NCBI RefSeq assembly: GCF_004378855.1
Contig: NZ_RYYL01000005.1
Location: forward strand, 116,617-180,616
Direction of reading: 5' to 3'
Source: Campylobacter sp. US33a
GTDB lineage: Bacteria > Campylobacterota > Campylobacteria > Campylobacterales > Campylobacteraceae
Length of the DNA stretch: 64,000 bases
The position numbers and the translations under genes are program-made. The notes beneath the pieces are model-generated. The model worked only from the letters and a program-made list of their open reading frames with translations. It did not search any database and was not told where the DNA came from. Of this stretch, positions 17,766 to 27,699 are shown piece by piece. Position 1 is the first letter of the stretch, and each line of letters starts with the position of its first letter.

Positions 17766-20405
17766 ATGAAAACTTTAACAATAATTGATACTTTTGGATT
17801 TTTTTTCAGGCTTTTTTATGCCCTTAAAGGACTTAAAAACTCTCAAGGTGAAGCCAGTGGAATGGTGAGTGGTTTTGCTAATTTTATTTATAGTTTAAAA
17901 AACGAGCATAAAAGTGATTATATTATTTTTGCGCTTGATTCTAAAGGCAAAACTTTTCGTAGTGAAATTGACCCAAATTATAAGCAAAATCGCACCCCGC
18001 CACCACCAGAGCTTTTAGCACAAATTCCGGTCTGTATAGAGATGATAGAAAAAATGGGCTTTATTAGCATTTCACAAGAAGGCTATGAAGCAGATGATAT
18101 CATCGCTTCTTTTGTAAAAACTTGCAAAGATAAAGAGATTTTTGTTCGTGTAGTAACACAAGATAAGGATCTTTATCAGCTTATAAAAGATGGCAAAGTA
18201 AGCATTTATAGTCCTATTTCTAAAAACGACTATGATGAAGTGGCGTGTTTAGAAAAATATGGAGTGAAACCTTGTCAAATTCGTGATTTTTTAGCACTTT
18301 GTGGGGATAGTTCGGATAATATCCCAGGAGTTAAAGGTATAGGCGCAAAAGGAGCTAAAACCTTGCTTGATGAATTTGGTAGTATAGAAGGAATTTATGA
18401 AAATTTAATGCTGGTACGCAATGAAAGAAGCCGTAATTTGCTTTTAGAAGGTAAAGAAAATGCTTTTTTAAGTAAAAAACTTGCCTCTTTATATGAAGAT
18501 TTAAATTTTGATAATATGCTTGAAAAATCATCTTACCCAAGTGATGAACCTCTTTTAAAAGTGCTTGAAATTTTAGAGCGTTTTGAACTTAATGCTTTGC
18601 TTAAAAAACTCCGTCAAAACCCTGATAATAAAGATAAAAATTTAGGCTTTAAAGCTACTTTGATCCAAGATGAAAATAGGCTTTTTGAAATTTTAAACTC
18701 ACTCCCTAAAGATAGTATTATAGCTTTTGATACAGAAACTACAGGACTTGACACTAAGAAAGCAAAAATTGTTGGCTTTAGTTTTTGCATGAGTGAAGAA
18801 GAAAGCTTTTATGTGCCATTGTCTCATAATTATTTAGGGGTTGGCAAGCAAATTTCACTTAGTAGTGCTAAAAAGGCCATAGAGCTTATATACTCGCACT
18901 TTATCGTAGGACATAATCTAAAATATGATTTTAAAATCATAGAAAATAATTTTGGTTTAAAAACACCTTTAAAATACGCCGATACTATGATTTTAGCGTG
19001 GCTTAAAAATCCATCTTTAAGGGTAAATATGGATGATTTGGCTTTAAGGCTTTTTAATTATGAAACTTTGCATTTTGAAAGCTTGGTAAAAAAAGGTGAA
19101 ACTTTTGCAAGTGTGGAACTTGAAAAAGCTTGTAAGTATGCTGCCGAAGATGCTTATATTACTTTAAGATTTTATCTTTATTTTCTTAAAAATCTTGACG
19201 CTAATTTGCTAGAACTTGCGAAAAATTGTGAATTTGAGTTTATAAAAGTCATCATGATGATGGAAGAAAATGGTATCAAGATAGATACTAATGCACTAGA
19301 AATTTTAATGAAAAAATTTGAAAATGAGATTAAAATTTTAAGCGAAGAAATTTACACGCTTTGCGAAGATAGACTTAATTTAAATTCGCCAAAACAAGTA
19401 GGCGATGTGCTTTTTGAAAAACTCAAGCTTCCAAGTGGTAAAAAAACTAAAACGGGCTATTCTACTGATGAAAAAGTTTTAAATAATCTTTTAGATAAAC
19501 ACCCTGTGATTGCTAAATTGCTAGATTATAGAGAGCTTGCTAAGCTTTATTCTACTTATTGTGAGCCTTTGTTAAAGCTTGCTTTAAAAGATGAAAATTC
19601 AAGAATTTATTCTAGTTTTTTACAAACTGGCACTGCCACGGGTCGCCTTTCTTCTAAAGATCCAAATTTGCAAAATATCCCTGCACATGGACAATATGCA
19701 AAAGACTATAAATCCTGCTTTGTAGCTAAAGATGACTTTAGTTTTATAAGTCTTGATTATTCTCAAATCGAGCTTAGAATGCTTGCACATTTTAGTGAAG
19801 ATGAAAAGCTTTTAGAAGCCTTTAAAAATGATGAAGATATACACGCAAAAACAGCTATTATGATATTTGGAGAGAGTAATTATGAAACAAGAAGTGTGGC
19901 AAAAAGTATTAATTTTGGTTTAATTTATGGAATGGGCTATAAAACCTTAAGCCAAAATTTAAAAATCGAAGCAAGTTTAGCTAAAACTTATATAGAAAAA
20001 TATTTTGAAAATTTTACTAGCATTAAAAACTATTTTGAAAAAGTAAAAAATGAAGCTAAGCAAAATGGCTTTATCATAACTTTAAGCGGACGAAGGCGCT
20101 ATTTTGACTTTGAAAATGCCAAGCCTATGCAAGTGGCTATGTATGAAAGAGAAAGTATAAATTCTATACTTCAAGGCTCAGCAGCTGATATCATAAAACT
20201 TGCGATGATAGAAATTGCTAAAGATTTAGATGAAAATAAAAAATTAATTTTACAAATTCACGATGAGTTAATTTTTGAAATTAAAGATGAATTATGTGAA
20301 AATTTTGTTAAAAAAGCTAGTGATATTATGGAAAATATAGTAAAATTAAAAGTAAAATTAAAAACAAGTTCAAGCATCGCTAAAAAATGGGGCGATTTAA
20401 AATAA
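17766..20405 (+). CDS. polA: DNA polymerase I
   Basis: 879 residues: an N-terminal 5' nuclease (GDSSDNIPGVKGIGAKGAKTL near 185), a 3'-5' exonuclease domain whose DTETTG motif (about residue 322) retains the metal-binding acids, and a family A polymerase with SLDYSQIELRML (motif A) and LQIHDELIFE (motif C). Fills gaps and removes RNA primers. The start has GAGGAAAA just upstream, and motA follows 10 bases after the stop. Confidence 0.96.
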   Translation: MKTLTIIDTFGFFFRLFYALKGLKNSQGEASGMVSGFANFIYSLKNEHKSDYIIFALDSKGKTFRSEIDPNYKQNRTPPPPELLAQIPVCIEMIEKMGFISISQEGYEADDIIASFVKTCKDKEIFVRVVTQDKDLYQLIKDGKVSIYSPISKNDYDEVACLEKYGVKPCQIRDFLALCGDSSDNIPGVKGIGAKGAKTLLDEFGSIEGIYENLMLVRNERSRNLLLEGKENAFLSKKLASLYEDLNFDNMLEKSSYPSDEPLLKVLEILERFELNALLKKLRQNPDNKDKNLGFKATLIQDENRLFEILNSLPKDSIIAFDTETTGLDTKKAKIVGFSFCMSEEESFYVPLSHNYLGVGKQISLSSAKKAIELIYSHFIVGHNLKYDFKIIENNFGLKTPLKYADTMILAWLKNPSLRVNMDDLALRLFNYETLHFESLVKKGETFASVELEKACKYAAEDAYITLRFYLYFLKNLDANLLELAKNCEFEFIKVIMMMEENGIKIDTNALEILMKKFENEIKILSEEIYTLCEDRLNLNSPKQVGDVLFEKLKLPSGKKTKTGYSTDEKVLNNLLDKHPVIAKLLDYRELAKLYSTYCEPLLKLALKDENSRIYSSFLQTGTATGRLSSKDPNLQNIPAHGQYAKDYKSCFVAKDDFSFISLDYSQIELRMLAHFSEDEKLLEAFKNDEDIHAKTAIMIFGESNYETRSVAKSINFGLIYGMGYKTLSQNLKIEASLAKTYIEKYFENFTSIKNYFEKVKNEAKQNGFIITLSGRRRYFDFENAKPMQVAMYERESINSILQGSAADIIKLAMIEIAKDLDENKKLILQIHDELIFEIKDELCENFVKKASDIMENIVKLKVKLKTSSSIAKKWGDLK

Positions 20406-20415
20406 GGAGAATTTA

Positions 20416-21189
20416 ATGGATCTTTCAACTTTACTCGGAATAGTTCTAGCTACTGTAAGTATTTCCGTTGGTGATATTTTAGAAGGCGGAAATCCTTTGC
20501 ATGTTATTCATCTAAGCTCCTTTCTTATAGTGATCCCTACCGCAGCCTTTTGTGCTATGACTTCAACTCATAAAAAAATTGTAAAAGCGGCTTATAAAGA
20601 ATTAAAAATTGTATTTACAGGTGCAAAAGTGAATTTACCAGAACGCATTGCTCAAATGATAGAATTTTCAATCATTGCAAGAAGAGACGGGCTTTTAGCG
20701 CTTGAATCAAGAACTAACGAAATTGAAAACGAATTTTTAAGAAATGCTATGATGATGATGGTCGATGGAAAAAATTTTGATGAAATCAAAGAAAGCATGG
20801 AAATTCAAACCGAAGAATTAGAAGAATATTACAAAGAATGCGCAGAATACTGGACACGATTTGGCGAAACTTGTCCTACTATGGGGCTTGTTGGAGCGGT
20901 TTTAGGACTTATGCTTGCTTTGCAAAAACTTGAAGATCCGCAAGCAATGGCGATGGGTATTGCAGGAGCATTTACCGCTACAGTTACAGGAATATTTGGA
21001 TCTTACGCTCTTTTTGGTCCTTTTGGTGCTAAACTTAAAGCTAATGCAATGGATTTGGTTAAAGAACAAGTTGTTATCATGGAGGCAATAAAAGGTATAG
21101 CAGAAGGTGCAAATCCTAGAGATTTAGAAGCAAAATTATTTAATTTCTTAGGAAAAAATGATGTGCGTATTTCCCAATTTGATAAATAA
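20416..21189 (+). CDS. motA: Flagellar motor stator protein MotA
   Basis: 257 residues with four membrane segments, two near the N-terminus and two around residues 155-210 (CPTMGLVGAVLGLMLAL, then GIAGAFTATVTGIFGSYALFG). With MotB it forms the proton channel that drives the flagellum. A GGAGAA RBS precedes the ATG. motB follows after 11 bases, the standard stator pair. Confidence 0.95.
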   Translation: MDLSTLLGIVLATVSISVGDILEGGNPLHVIHLSSFLIVIPTAAFCAMTSTHKKIVKAAYKELKIVFTGAKVNLPERIAQMIEFSIIARRDGLLALESRTNEIENEFLRNAMMMMVDGKNFDEIKESMEIQTEELEEYYKECAEYWTRFGETCPTMGLVGAVLGLMLALQKLEDPQAMAMGIAGAFTATVTGIFGSYALFGPFGAKLKANAMDLVKEQVVIMEAIKGIAEGANPRDLEAKLFNFLGKNDVRISQFDK

Positions 21190-21200
21190 AAGAGCTTAAA

Positions 21201-21947
21201 ATGAGTAAAAAACGCAAGTGTCCAGAATGCCCAGCTGGAGAAAGATGGGCTGTACCTTATGCAGACTTTTTGAGTTTACTTTTAGCACTTTTTATTGCTC
21301 TTTGGGCAATTTCTGAAAGCAATCCTGCGAAAGTTGAAGCATTAAAAACTGAATTTATTAAAATTTTTGACTTCACTCCCTCTCAAACCATAGAACAAGA
21401 AACTCAAAATCAAAAACAATATAAAGGTGCAGCAACAAAACCAAAAGATGAACTAGAAGCCCTAAAACTTCTTATAACAACCCAACAAGAAACCATAGCT
21501 AAACTTAAAGCTGCTTTAGACCAATCTGAAAATCAAATAGCCCTTAATTTGCCAGCGAGAGTGGAATTTGCCAGAGGCAGTGCTGATATTGTTTCTAATG
21601 ATGTCAATGATTTCCTTAAAAGAATGGTTGAAGTGACCCTTAAACTTCCCACTCAAGTTCAAATCGAAATTCGTGGATATACAGATAATAGTGATAGTGC
21701 GTTAAAAAGTTACAATTTAGCTTATCAAAGAGCACAAAAGGTAGCTGAGTATTTTATCAATGGTGGTGTCAATGTTAAAAATATTAGCCTCAAAAGTTTT
21801 GGAGTAAATCAACCTCTAAATAATGATCCACAATCCACGGAAAACAACAGAGTTGAAATTTACTATAAAATAGATACAGAAGATACTCAAACTCAAAAAT
21901 CTGTACTTGAAATTATTAAAAATTTTAATCAAAAAAATACCGATTAA
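21201..21947 (+). CDS. motB: Flagellar motor stator protein MotB
   Basis: 248 residues: a cytoplasmic start, one membrane helix with the proton-binding Asp (WAVPYADFLSLLLALFIALWA, Asp about residue 23), a periplasmic linker, and a C-terminal OmpA-like peptidoglycan-binding domain with QIEIRGYTDNSDS and NNRVEIYY. Anchors the stator to the wall. Convergent with flhB, with only three bases between the stops. Confidence 0.95.
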   Translation: MSKKRKCPECPAGERWAVPYADFLSLLLALFIALWAISESNPAKVEALKTEFIKIFDFTPSQTIEQETQNQKQYKGAATKPKDELEALKLLITTQQETIAKLKAALDQSENQIALNLPARVEFARGSADIVSNDVNDFLKRMVEVTLKLPTQVQIEIRGYTDNSDSALKSYNLAYQRAQKVAEYFINGGVNVKNISLKSFGVNQPLNNDPQSTENNRVEIYYKIDTEDTQTQKSVLEIIKNFNQKNTD

Positions 21948-21950
21948 ACA

Positions 21951-23027
21951 TTATTGAAGGCGACTTGCAAATTTTTGGCGATTTGAAGTGTAAACAAAAC
22001 TTAACACTTCAGCTACAGCCTTAAAAAGCTCCCTAGGGATTAAATCTCCCACATCACAAAGTTTATAAAGCTCTCTTGCTAATGGAGGATTTTCATATAC
22101 CAAAACATTATTTTGATATGCAATCTCTTTAATGCGAAGTGCTAAAAAATCAACTCCTTTTGCTAATACCTTTGGTGCATTTTCTTTGGTATTATCATAA
22201 CGAATTGCTACTGCATAATGTGTAGGATTAGTGATCACCACATCAGCCATTGCAACATCTTGCACCATCCTACGCCTTGCAGCTTCCATTTGGAGGCGAC
22301 GAATTCGAGCTTTAACTTGAGGATCTCCCTCCATTTGTTTATACTCATCCTTAATTTCTTGCTTACTCATACGCAAACTTTTAAAATACTGAAAACGCAC
22401 TAAAAAAACATCTAAAATACTGATAATTAAAAATGCAATGATTACAATAGTAGCCAAAATAATCGCCTTATCTCTAAGCCATATCATTTGCGAAGCAATA
22501 TTGTAAAGTTCGACTTTAGGAAGTTCTTTCATAAATTGTAATAAAAAAATAAAAGCTATAATAAAAACAACTCCAACTTTTAAAGTAATTTTTACAGATT
22601 CTATTAATTTTTTCAAGGAAAATAAGTTTTGCAAACCTTTTAAAGGATTAATCTTTCCCAAATTTGGAGTAATAGGCTTTGTGGTAAAGATAAAGCCAAA
22701 CTGCATTACATTGCCTACAATTCCAGCTATCATAATGCTGATAACAATAGGAAAAAGCATAATAATAAGCTCAAACATTGTTTTAATCATTATAGATTGT
22801 AAAATTCTTATATCAAATTCAACTCCGATAAAATTTTGATAATACCTATATAAATTTTCAATTCTATTACCCAAAAATCCTATCAAAAACAAAACAACCA
22901 CAATAGCTACAATCAAAGTTATAACAGCAGCCGCATCTTGACTTTTAGGAACATTGCCTTCTTTTCTAGCATCCTCTATCTTTTTACTCGTGGGCTCTTC
23001 TGTTTTTTCTTGATCATCTGCTGCCAT
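21951..23027 (-). CDS. flhB: Flagellar export switch protein FlhB
   Basis: 358 residues with four membrane segments between about residues 30 and 210 and a cytoplasmic C-domain containing the autocleavage motif NPTH (in VITNPTHYAVAIRYD). Cleavage switches the flagellar type III apparatus from rod/hook to filament substrates; in Campylobacter FlhB also affects sigma-54-dependent flagellar gene expression. The N-terminal EKTEEPTSKKIEDARKEG is typical of the family. Confidence 0.96.
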   Translation of the reverse strand: MAADDQEKTEEPTSKKIEDARKEGNVPKSQDAAAVITLIVAIVVVLFLIGFLGNRIENLYRYYQNFIGVEFDIRILQSIMIKTMFELIIMLFPIVISIMIAGIVGNVMQFGFIFTTKPITPNLGKINPLKGLQNLFSLKKLIESVKITLKVGVVFIIAFIFLLQFMKELPKVELYNIASQMIWLRDKAIILATIVIIAFLIISILDVFLVRFQYFKSLRMSKQEIKDEYKQMEGDPQVKARIRRLQMEAARRRMVQDVAMADVVITNPTHYAVAIRYDNTKENAPKVLAKGVDFLALRIKEIAYQNNVLVYENPPLARELYKLCDVGDLIPRELFKAVAEVLSFVYTSNRQKFASRLQ

Positions 23028-23123
23028 TACTATCCTTATATAATTTATATATTAAAAAAATAAATCAGATTATATCATTAATTTTAAAAGTAAGATTAAA
23101 AAATACAAATTAAAGAAAGAATG

Positions 23124-23144
23124 AAAAGCCCAAAAAGGGCTTTT
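23124..23144 (-). terminator. Rho-independent terminator after ahpC
   Basis: An 8-bp stem (23124-23131 with 23137-23144) with a 5-base loop, GC core GCCC/GGGC flanked by A and T runs, sits just past the ahpC stop and before flhB. The stem is symmetric and could also stop plus-strand transcripts. Confidence 0.75.
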
Positions 23145-23150
23145 TGAAAA

Positions 23151-23747
23151 TTAAAGTTTAGAAACATTTTGATTTAAATATTCCGCTACACCTTTAGGAT
23201 TTGCTTTCATACCAGCATCACCTTTATTCCAACCTGCTGGACATACTTCACCATGCTCATTTGTGAAAAGCATAGTATCTACCATTCTAATCATTTCATC
23301 GATATTTCTACCAAGTGGTAAGTCATTCACTACTGCATGGCGGATTGTTCCATCAGCATCTAATAAGAACGAACCTCTTAACGCAACAGCTTCGCCAAAC
23401 AATACATCAAAATTTCTAGCGATTTGTTTTGTTAAATCTGCAACCAATGGGAATTGAACATTACCAATACCACCTTGATTTACTGGAGTATTTTTCCAAG
23501 CAAAATGCGAAAATTCATTATCGCAAGATACACCAATAACTTCAATGCCTCTATTTTTAAATTCTTGGTATCTTTTATCAAAAGCAATAATCTCTGAAGG
23601 ACAAACAAAAGTAAAATCTTTTGGATAGAAAAATACAACTGCACCTTTTGGACCTATATTTTTATAAAGATTAAAATCTTCAACTATTTCATTGTTTCCT
23701 AATACAGCTGGTGCTGTAAAATCCAAAGCTTTTTTAGTTACTACCAT
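23151..23747 (-). CDS. ahpC: Alkyl hydroperoxide reductase AhpC
   Basis: 198-residue 2-Cys peroxiredoxin reducing organic peroxides and hydrogen peroxide in the cytoplasm. Peroxidatic Cys is in FTFVCPSEI (about residue 49) and resolving Cys in GEVCPAGW (about 170). AGGAGA precedes the ATG. It diverges from fdxA across a 285-bp AT-rich region containing a Fur-family-like operator. In C. jejuni ahpC is repressed by the peroxide sensor PerR. Confidence 0.95.
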   Translation of the reverse strand: MVVTKKALDFTAPAVLGNNEIVEDFNLYKNIGPKGAVVFFYPKDFTFVCPSEIIAFDKRYQEFKNRGIEVIGVSCDNEFSHFAWKNTPVNQGGIGNVQFPLVADLTKQIARNFDVLFGEAVALRGSFLLDADGTIRHAVVNDLPLGRNIDEMIRMVDTMLFTNEHGEVCPAGWNKGDAGMKANPKGVAEYLNQNVSKL

Positions 23748-23950
23748 AATTTTCTCCTAAATAATAAATTTTATTAGTAAGGAAATTATATCATTTAAAT
23801 CTTATAATATATTTAAATTTTTTATATCATTAAAAATTTTTAGTAATTTTATAGCCTCAACTATATTTTAATTAAATATTTAAAAAATGCTAATCAATAC
23901 TAAAAAATTATATAAAAATATTTTAATATTTATTATCAAAATATATATTT

Positions 23951-23965
23951 TTTTGATTATCAAAA
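23951..23965. promoter_or_regulatory. 7-1-7 inverted repeat, candidate Fur/PerR-family operator
   Basis: TTTTGATTATCAAAA is a perfect palindrome of two 7-base arms around one base, the geometry of Fur-family operators. The 11-base half ATTATCAAAAT also occurs upstream at 23932-23942. The site lies between ahpC and fdxA, about 28 bases before the fdxA -10. Binding is inference. Confidence 0.5.
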
Positions 23966-23992
23966 TTTTTAGTTTTTTTAAGAATACTATGT

Positions 23993-23998
23993 TAAAAT
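23993..23998 (+). promoter_or_regulatory. -10 box of fdxA
   Basis: TAAAAT, 35 bases before the fdxA ATG and preceded by T-rich DNA. AAGGAG forms a good RBS before the start. Confidence 0.45.
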
Positions 23999-24032
23999 AT
24001 TTTCGACAATATCAAAAATTAAGGAGATTAAG

Positions 24033-24317
24033 ATGGCGGTAAAAATTACAGATATTTGTATAGCCTGTGGTTCTTGTATAGATGAATGTCCTGTGGGTGC
24101 TATTGTGGATGATGCAAATAACCCAGAAAATGAAGATAGATATTATGTCTATGCAAACAAATGTGTTGAATGCGTAGGACACAATGATCAACCAGCTTGC
24201 GCAAGTGCTTGCCCAACAGATGGCTGTATAGTATGGAGCAATGTAGCTTCAGGACAACCAAGTCGTGATAATATTGATGCAAGTATGAGAAACGGAGATA
24301 CCCCTGTTTTTGCTTAA
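24033..24317 (+). CDS. fdxA: 2[4Fe-4S] ferredoxin FdxA
   Basis: A 94-residue cytoplasmic ferredoxin with two clusters: CIACGSCIDECPVGAI, then CVECVGHNDQPACASACP, where the insertion between the second pair of cysteines is typical of epsilonproteobacterial FdxA. Low-potential electron carrier. In C. jejuni the gene is iron-regulated and important for aerotolerance, which fits its position divergent from ahpC. Confidence 0.92.
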   Translation: MAVKITDICIACGSCIDECPVGAIVDDANNPENEDRYYVYANKCVECVGHNDQPACASACPTDGCIVWSNVASGQPSRDNIDASMRNGDTPVFA

Positions 24318-24343
24318 AAATTTCTTGCAAATAAAACACAAAA

Positions 24344-24381
24344 TTTTTAGTTATTGACTCATAATACTCAATAACTAAAAA
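24344..24381 (+). terminator. Hairpin terminator after fdxA
   Basis: Perfect 14-bp AT-rich stem (24344-24357 with 24368-24381) around a 10-base loop, followed within ten bases by a run of T. Located between fdxA and the ndk promoter. Confidence 0.6.
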
Positions 24382-24410
24382 TCATTTAACTTTTTTTAAA
24401 AAAAAATCAG

Positions 24411-24416
24411 TATAAT
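24411..24416 (+). promoter_or_regulatory. -10 box of the ndk-rpmF-plsX-fabH operon
   Basis: Consensus TATAAT about 70 bases before the ndk ATG. The following genes are tightly packed on the same strand, so this probably drives the whole run through fabH. AAAGGAG lies before the ndk ATG. Confidence 0.5.
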
Positions 24417-24483
24417 TCTAAACTTTAAAAAAATCTAAAAAAGAATTTTAGTTAAATTTCAAAATTTGCAAAAGGAGTAATTT

Positions 24484-24897
24484 ATGGAAAAAACTTTGTC
24501 TATAATTAAACCAGACGCTGTTAAAAAAGGTGTTATAGGTAAAATTCTAGATCGTTTTGAAAGCAATGGTTTAAGAATTGCAGCTATGAAAAAAGTTCAG
24601 CTTACAAAAGAACAAGCAGAAGGCTTTTACGCTGTGCACAAAGAGAGACCTTTTTTTAAAGATTTAGTTGAATTTATGATTAGCGGACCTGTTGTAATTT
24701 CTGTTTTAGAAGGTGAAGGTGCTGTTCTTAAAAATAGAGATTTAATGGGGGCAACTAATCCAAAGGAAGCAAAAGCGGGAACAATCAGAGCAGATTTTGC
24801 CCAAAGCATTGATGCAAATGCTGTTCATGGTAGCGATAGTTTAGAAAATGCTAAAATCGAAATTGACTTTTTCTTTAAACCAAATGAAATTTGTTAA
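24484..24897 (+). CDS. ndk: Nucleoside diphosphate kinase
   Basis: 137 residues. Balances NTP pools by phosphate transfer through an active-site His, here in NAVHGSDS (about residue 118). The N-terminal [16 protein letters not shown] segment reads [15 protein letters not shown]. Normal length; the stop overlaps the next ATG by one base. Confidence 0.96.
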   Translation: MEKTLSIIKPDAVKKGVIGKILDRFESNGLRIAAMKKVQLTKEQAEGFYAVHKERPFFKDLVEFMISGPVVISVLEGEGAVLKNRDLMGATNPKEAKAGTIRADFAQSIDANAVHGSDSLENAKIEIDFFFKPNEIC

Positions 24898-25253
24898 TGA
24901 AAATAGCTTTTTCTAAGATAAATTCAGTAGATTATCCCTTCAAGTTAAATCTTGAAAATGTTATCTTTGAAGGGAAAATTTCAAAAATTAATCCCAAATT
25001 GCTTAAAATAAATGCTATAATGTCTGGTTTTGTTTATAGACCTTGTGATAGCTGTGGTGAGGAAATAGAACTTTCACTAAATGAAGACATAGAAGTCTTT
25101 GCAAGCGATGGGATATTCAAAGATCAAGAAAATGAGCTTAGCAATACAATAGAATTTTTTGATTCACAAATAGATCTAATAGAAATTGCTATAAGTGAGC
25201 TTGAAGCTTATTTGAGTGATTATTTTTATTGTTCAAAATGTAATACAAAATAA
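24897..25253 (+). CDS. DUF177 (YceD-like) protein
   Basis: 118 residues from the ATG overlapping the ndk stop (TAATG). A Cys pair in CDSCGEEIEL and a second at the C-terminus (CSKCNTK) fit the zinc-binding DUF177 family, usually encoded directly before rpmF and linked in other bacteria to 23S rRNA and ribosome maturation. The position before rpmF supports the call. Confidence 0.8.
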   Translation: MKIAFSKINSVDYPFKLNLENVIFEGKISKINPKLLKINAIMSGFVYRPCDSCGEEIELSLNEDIEVFASDGIFKDQENELSNTIEFFDSQIDLIEIAISELEAYLSDYFYCSKCNTK

Positions 25254-25262
25254 GGAGAAAAA

Positions 25263-25409
25263 ATGGCAGTACCTAAGAGAAGAGTAAGTAAAACTCGTGC
25301 AGCAAAAAGAAGAACTCATTACAAAGTTAGCCTTCCTATGCCTATAAAAGATAAAGATGGAAGCTATAAAATTCCACATCGTGCCAATCCTACAACTAAG
25401 GAATATTAA
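25263..25409 (+). CDS. rpmF: 50S ribosomal protein L32
   Basis: A 48-residue basic protein, too short for many ORF cut-offs, beginning [19 protein letters not shown] and ending NPTTKEY, matching the Campylobacter L32 pattern. AAGGAG is five to ten bases upstream. Lies in the conserved DUF177-rpmF-plsX-fabH order. The N-terminal zinc-site cysteines of some L32 forms are absent (C-minus type). Confidence 0.95.
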   Translation: MAVPKRRVSKTRAAKRRTHYKVSLPMPIKDKDGSYKIPHRANPTTKEY

Positions 25410-25415
25410 TATCCA

Positions 25416-26402
25416 ATGATAAACATTGCTATTGATGCAATGGGTGGTGATTTTGGAGAAAAACCTATTATAGATGGTGTTATACAAGCTTTACAATCTG
25501 AAGAATTTAACGCTATTTTAGTAGGTAACTCTGAAATTTTAAAACCCTTAATACCAAAAGAATTACAAAAATTTATTACCTATGAAGAAGCTAATGAAGT
25601 TTTTTCTATGGAAGAAAACGCAACAGACGTTCTAAAACGCAAAGAAACTTCAATATACAAAGCTATTGAACTCATCAAAAATCAACAAGCTCATGCTGTT
25701 GTTTCTGCTGGACATAGTGGGGCTAGTATGTCTCTTGCTACTTTAAAAATTGGTAGAATTGAAGGAGTATTAAGACCGGCCATAGCTACATTAATGCCAA
25801 ACATTAAAGGAAAAACATTGGTTTTGGATGTTGGAGCTAATGTAGATTGCAAAAGCGAACATTTATTGCAATTTGCTCTTATGGGCGAAGCTTATGCGAA
25901 AGAAGTAATGGGTATAAGTAAACCGCGTGTTGCCCTACTCTCAAATGGGGAAGAAGAATGCAAGGGTAATGAGCTTACAAAAGAAACCCATCAGCTGTTA
26001 AAAAATATGCACAATTTTATCGGAAATGCTGAAGGTAGAGATATTTTTAATGGCAATATTGATGTTTTAGTCTGTGATGGTTTTAGTGGAAATATCATCT
26101 TAAAATCTTGCGAAGGCGTAGCAGGAGCCATAGTTAAAATGCTAAAAATAGAAATTAAAAAATCTTTTTTAAGTACACTTGGGGCTTTATTGATGAAAAA
26201 AGCATTTATAAATCTTAAAAAACAAATTGATTGGCAAGAATATGGTGGAGCGCCCCTATTAGGTGTTGACGGTTGCATGATTATAAGCCACGGAAAGAGT
26301 GACGCAAGAGCCATTAAAAATGCCATCTTTCAAGCCATTAAATTCAGTAAATCTAATATAAATAAAGTTATAGAAAATGAAATCAAACAACTCAATTCCT
26401 AA
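25416..26402 (+). CDS. plsX: Phosphate acyltransferase PlsX
   Basis: 328 residues. Makes acyl-phosphate from acyl-ACP for the PlsY pathway to phosphatidic acid. The start [14 protein letters not shown], the SAGHSGA segment, and VCDGFSGNI are family signatures. The end overlaps fabH by 26 bases, indicating coupled expression. Confidence 0.95.
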   Translation: MINIAIDAMGGDFGEKPIIDGVIQALQSEEFNAILVGNSEILKPLIPKELQKFITYEEANEVFSMEENATDVLKRKETSIYKAIELIKNQQAHAVVSAGHSGASMSLATLKIGRIEGVLRPAIATLMPNIKGKTLVLDVGANVDCKSEHLLQFALMGEAYAKEVMGISKPRVALLSNGEEECKGNELTKETHQLLKNMHNFIGNAEGRDIFNGNIDVLVCDGFSGNIILKSCEGVAGAIVKMLKIEIKKSFLSTLGALLMKKAFINLKKQIDWQEYGGAPLLGVDGCMIISHGKSDARAIKNAIFQAIKFSKSNINKVIENEIKQLNS

Positions 26403-27384
26403 AAAAGCTTCTCTTAAGAGTATAGCAGCATATGTGCCCGAAAAAATCTTAAGTAATCAAGATTTAGAAAAACTTGTCGATACAACAGATGAATGGATAC
26501 AAAGACGCACAGGAATTCAAGAAAGACGCATTGCTCAAGATTATGAAAATGCAAGTGATTTAGGGACAAAAGCCGCCATTAAAGCCTTACAAAGAGCAAA
26601 TTTGAAACCAAGTGATATTGATGCTATCATTGTAGCAACGCTTAGCCCTGATTATTTCACTATGCCTTCAACCGCATGCAAAATCGCTGCAAATTTGGGA
26701 CTTAAAAATATTACAGCATTTGACATTTCGGCTGCTTGCTCAGGTTTTATTTATTTGCTTGAATTAGCAAAAGCTATGGTTGAAAGTGGTGCAAAAAAAA
26801 ATGTTTTAATCGTAGGTGCAGAAAAAGCAAGTTCAATTATGGATTACAGCGATAGAAGCATTTGTATACTCTTTGGAGATGGTGCTGGTGCAGGAGTAGT
26901 AAGCCTAGATACTCAAAATCCTATCATCGATGTGCATACAGCAAGTGATGGAAAATTTGGCGATTTATTAATGACAGAACGCTCATCAAGTTCGAATATT
27001 TGTTCCAGCCTAGCAATGAAAATGAAGGGCAACGAAGTTTTTAAGGTAGCCGTGCAAACCCTTAGCAATGATGTAGTTGAAATTCTAAGCAAAAATCAAA
27101 TTTTAGCATCAGATATCGATCTTTTTATCCCACATCAAGCCAATTTACGCATCATTAAAGCCGTACAAGAAAAACTAAATTTAAGTGATGAAAAATGCGT
27201 TGTAACTGTACAAAAATATGGCAATACATCAGCAGCTTCCATTCCTATGGCAATGAATGAAGCCTATGAGGAAGGAAGACTTAAAAAAGGCGATTTAATT
27301 TTACTTGATGCTTTTGGCGGAGGATTTACTTGGGGCTCAGCCTTATTGAGATTTGGCGGAGAAAATTTTTCATCATTACAATAA
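26377..27384 (+). CDS. fabH: 3-oxoacyl-ACP synthase III FabH
   Basis: 335 residues. Condenses acetyl-CoA with malonyl-ACP to start fatty acid synthesis. The catalytic Cys is in [10 protein letters not shown], His in PHQANLRI and Asn in KYGNTSAAS. The ATG lies inside plsX; no later ATG leaves the N-terminal [13 protein letters not shown] intact. About ten residues longer than common FabH at the N-terminus. Confidence 0.95.
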   Translation: MKSNNSIPKKASLKSIAAYVPEKILSNQDLEKLVDTTDEWIQRRTGIQERRIAQDYENASDLGTKAAIKALQRANLKPSDIDAIIVATLSPDYFTMPSTACKIAANLGLKNITAFDISAACSGFIYLLELAKAMVESGAKKNVLIVGAEKASSIMDYSDRSICILFGDGAGAGVVSLDTQNPIIDVHTASDGKFGDLLMTERSSSSNICSSLAMKMKGNEVFKVAVQTLSNDVVEILSKNQILASDIDLFIPHQANLRIIKAVQEKLNLSDEKCVVTVQKYGNTSAASIPMAMNEAYEEGRLKKGDLILLDAFGGGFTWGSALLRFGGENFSSLQ

Positions 27385-27461
27385 TCAATTTTTATTTAAA
27401 TTTAATAAAAATTTGTTAAAATTAAGTCCCAAATTTAAATTAAAGAAAGGTGGTGAGGATA

Positions 27462-27674
27462 GTGCCAGGAATCAAGGTGCATCCTAACGAGTCTTTTGAT
27501 GAAGCGTATCGCAAATTCAAAAAACAAGTGGATAGAAATCTAATTGTAACTGAAGTTAGAGCAAGAAGATTTTTTGAGCCTATGACTGAAATTCGCAAAA
27601 AACAAAAAATTTCAGCACGCAAAAAAATGCTTAAAAGACTTTATATGCTTAGACGCTACGAGTCAAGACTCTAA
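27462..27674 (+). CDS. rpsU: 30S ribosomal protein S21
   Basis: 70 residues from GTG 27462 ([21 protein letters not shown]), with GAGGAT just upstream. Two further in-frame GTG codons at 27450 and 27453 are part of the RBS region (AAAGGTGGTGAGG) and not likely starts. Basic C-terminus RRYESRL. A strong terminator follows at once, so this is a single-gene unit. Confidence 0.95.
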   Translation: MPGIKVHPNESFDEAYRKFKKQVDRNLIVTEVRARRFFEPMTEIRKKQKISARKKMLKRLYMLRRYESRL

Positions 27675-27677
27675 CCC

Positions 27678-27699
27678 AAAAGCCCGAAAGGGCTTTTTT
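27678..27699 (+). terminator. Rho-independent terminator of rpsU
   Basis: An 8-bp stem, AAAAGCCC (27678-27685) pairing with GGGCTTTT, with a GAAA tetraloop, running into T6. Textbook intrinsic terminator. Confidence 0.9.
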
